Origin: Ligustrum vulgare
Lineage: Eukaryota > Streptophyta > Magnoliopsida > Lamiales > Oleaceae
Direction of reading: 5' to 3'
Assembly: GCA_963555705.1 (NCBI GenBank)
Contig: OY743174.1
Coordinates: 60,782,234 to 60,846,233 of the forward strand
Length of the DNA: 64,000 nt
Within the stretch, counting starts at the first letter, position 1. Each line of letters starts with the position of its first letter. Both the position numbers and the translations under genes were made by a program. Below the pieces are notes generated by a model, which saw only the letters and a program-made list of their open reading frames with translations, ran no database searches and was not told where the DNA came from. Positions 62,216-64,000 of the stretch are shown one piece after another.

Positions 62216-62229
62216 CAATCAACTACCAT

Positions 62230-64000
62230 CTTAGAAGGTCAGGATACTTGGCTCGAATTTAATCTTCGTTTTCCCATGTAGCTTCATCCATTGGATGATT
62301 CTTCCAAAGAACCTTGACCAATGGAATAATCTGGTTGTGCTGAATTTGTTCCTTTCATTCAAGTATCCCTTCTGGTTCCTCCTCATAAGTTAAATTCTCC
62401 TTAAGTTCCACTGGCTGTGGCTCGAGAATATGAGACGAATCTGGAATGTACTTACGAAGCATCGAAATATGGAATACATCATGAATCCTAGATAACTCAT
62501 CTGGAAATGCTAAACGATAAGCTACTGGACCAATTCGTTCCACAATCTCATAAGGTCCAATATATCTTGGACTTAATTTCCCTCGCTTGCCAAATCTCAA
62601 CACACCTTTCCAAGGAGACAATTTAAGGAAAACTCTATCTCCAACAGAAAATTCAAGATCTTTCCTGCGTCTGTCTGCATAACTTTTTTGTCTATCTTGA
62701 GCTGCTTTTAACTTCTCTTTAATCACCTTCACCGTTTCTGTGGCTATCTGAATGAATTCTGGTCCTTCTAATCTCCTCTCGCCTACTTCACCCCAACAAA
62801 CAGGCGTTCTACATTTCCTTCCATACAGTGCTTCAAAAGGAGCCATCTCTATACTTGAATGATAACTGTTATTATAAGCAAACTCCATCAAACGCAGATG
62901 AGAATCCCAACTTCCTTTGAACTCTAGAACACAAGCTCTTAGCATATCTTCTAAGGTCTGTATGGTCATCTCTGATTGACCATCTGTTTGTGGGTGGAAA
63001 GCTTTACTGAACTGTAGTTTAGTACCCAAAGCATCTTGCAAACTAGGCCAAAACTTAGAAGTAAATCTAGGATCTCTGTCAGATACAATAGACGCTGGCG
63101 TCCCATAAAAACTGACTATCTCATCCACATACAATTTCTCTAGTTTACTCAAAGAAAAAGTAGCTTTGATCGGAAAGAATCTTGAAGTTTTGGTCAAACG
63201 ATCAACAATCACCCAAACACCATCATGTCCATTTTGAGTGCGAGGAAGACCAAATAAGAAATCCATAGTAATATGCTCCCATTTCCACTCAGGAATAGGC
63301 AGTGGCTGAAGAAGTCCAGCTGTTTTCTGGCGATCGGGTTTCACCTGTTGGCAGACAAAACATGTCGATACAAACTCGGCAATTTCTCTTTTCATACCAC
63401 ACCACCAATAATGCTCCTTTAGGGTATGATACATTTTGGTGCTACCTGGATGCATAGCATAACCTGAACTGTACGCTTCTTCCAATATTTCTTTCTTCAA
63501 TTCTGGAATATCAGGAACACGTAGCCTATTTCCCATAAATAATGCACCATCCCTGATTTCATAGTCTGTTCGCAAGCCAACAGTAACTTCTGCTTCCAAA
63601 GTTTTCAATGCCAAATCCTGCAATTGAGCTTCTCTAACTTTGTTTATCAAAGTAGGCCTCACTTGAAAGTGAGCTAAGAGTGCCCCTGTAGTAGTTGTGG
63701 ACAACTGAGCATGTAAGTTTCTAAATTCACCAATTAAAGCAGAACACATCGCACTAGATTTGGTGGAATGGCTACTGACCTTCCTACTCAAAGCTTCAGC
63801 AACTACATTAGCTTTCCCCGGATGATAATCAATTTTGCAATCGTAATCTTTGATAAGTTCTAACCATCGCCTCTGTCTCAAATTCAATTCTTTTTGATCA
63901 AAGGTATACTTCAAGCTCTTGTGGTCCGTGAATATTTGGCATTTTTTGCCATACAAATAATGTCTCCAGGTTTTTAGTGTCAAAACCACTGCTGCCAATT
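62230..64000 (-). pseudogene. Chromovirus pol: RNase H, integrase, chromodomain-like tail
   Basis: Open from beyond the window edge down to 62355. Seen: RNase H end ([37 protein letters not shown]), integrase H2C2 zinc domain ([25 protein letters not shown]), integrase core with Asp in TMDFLFGLP, Asp in [13 protein letters not shown] and Glu in [16 protein letters not shown], then the GPF/Y-type segment [15 protein letters not shown] and [16 protein letters not shown] at 62352..62354 follows EGILE; beyond it, in the same frame, PLVKVLWKNHPMDEATWE gives the chromodomain-like tail, broken again by TAA near 62267. The stops sit only in the tail, so integrase itself could be intact. Confidence 0.93.

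Larger units (their letters stand above)
59784..64000 (-). mobile_element. Ty3/Gypsy chromovirus, reverse strand (partial)
   Basis: 3' half of an element in reverse orientation: LTR, polypurine tract, and the RNase H, integrase and chromodomain-like tail. The other LTR lies beyond the window. It sits inside a metacaspase exon; the five bases before it are TATCA, the expected target duplication to look for on the far side. Confidence 0.94.

Overview
This window is repeat-dense nuclear DNA of a flowering plant, probably a dicot (inference). It is AT-rich, packed with LTR retrotransposons primed by initiator-Met tRNA, CACTA transposons and MITEs, and holds only scraps of ordinary genes. No bacterial or organelle-type operon is present.

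Layout. A direct duplication dominates: 1..~17489 recurs at 25826..~57578. The copies are separated by about 8.3 kb (17490..25825) carrying the rest of an old Gypsy element, two CACTA elements, a nested hAT-like MITE and another MITE. Both copies share a reverse-strand Copia element whose reverse transcriptase and RNase H are deleted (2564..7801; 28297..33512), unidentified reverse-strand gene fragments (8.3-10.8 kb and 12.4-12.8 kb in copy 1), a short reverse-strand RNase H-like coding fragment (11323..11627), and the start of an old Gypsy element (15165..19520, truncated at 56321..57578). After the duplication, copy 2 gained two retrotransposons whose empty sites are still visible in copy 1: a 10.3-kb element with 3.25-kb LTRs (35352..45688) and a nearly intact Copia element (48497..53663).

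Most notable locus. The 10.3-kb element has the ends, primer site, polypurine tract and pol-tail remnant of a Ty3/Gypsy chromovirus but no gag, protease, RT or integrase. It carries two intact, intronless, co-oriented genes on the opposite strand: a LOG-type cytokinin-activating phosphoribohydrolase (40004..40657) and a Cys-rich basic protein resembling the nucleic-acid-binding proteins of flexuous plant RNA viruses (40985..41536). Each has an upstream TATA-like motif, and an AATAAA lies after the LOG gene. The LTRs are almost identical, so the insertion is recent. A hormone-activating enzyme and a possible virus-derived RNA-binding protein in one mobile element would be an unusual combination; the viral resemblance and any function are inference.

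Right end. From 57579 the sequence is outside the duplication. A metacaspase exon with both catalytic residues (59473..59783) is cut by another reverse-strand chromovirus, whose LTR (59784..62180) and RNase H/integrase region (62355..64000) run off the window.
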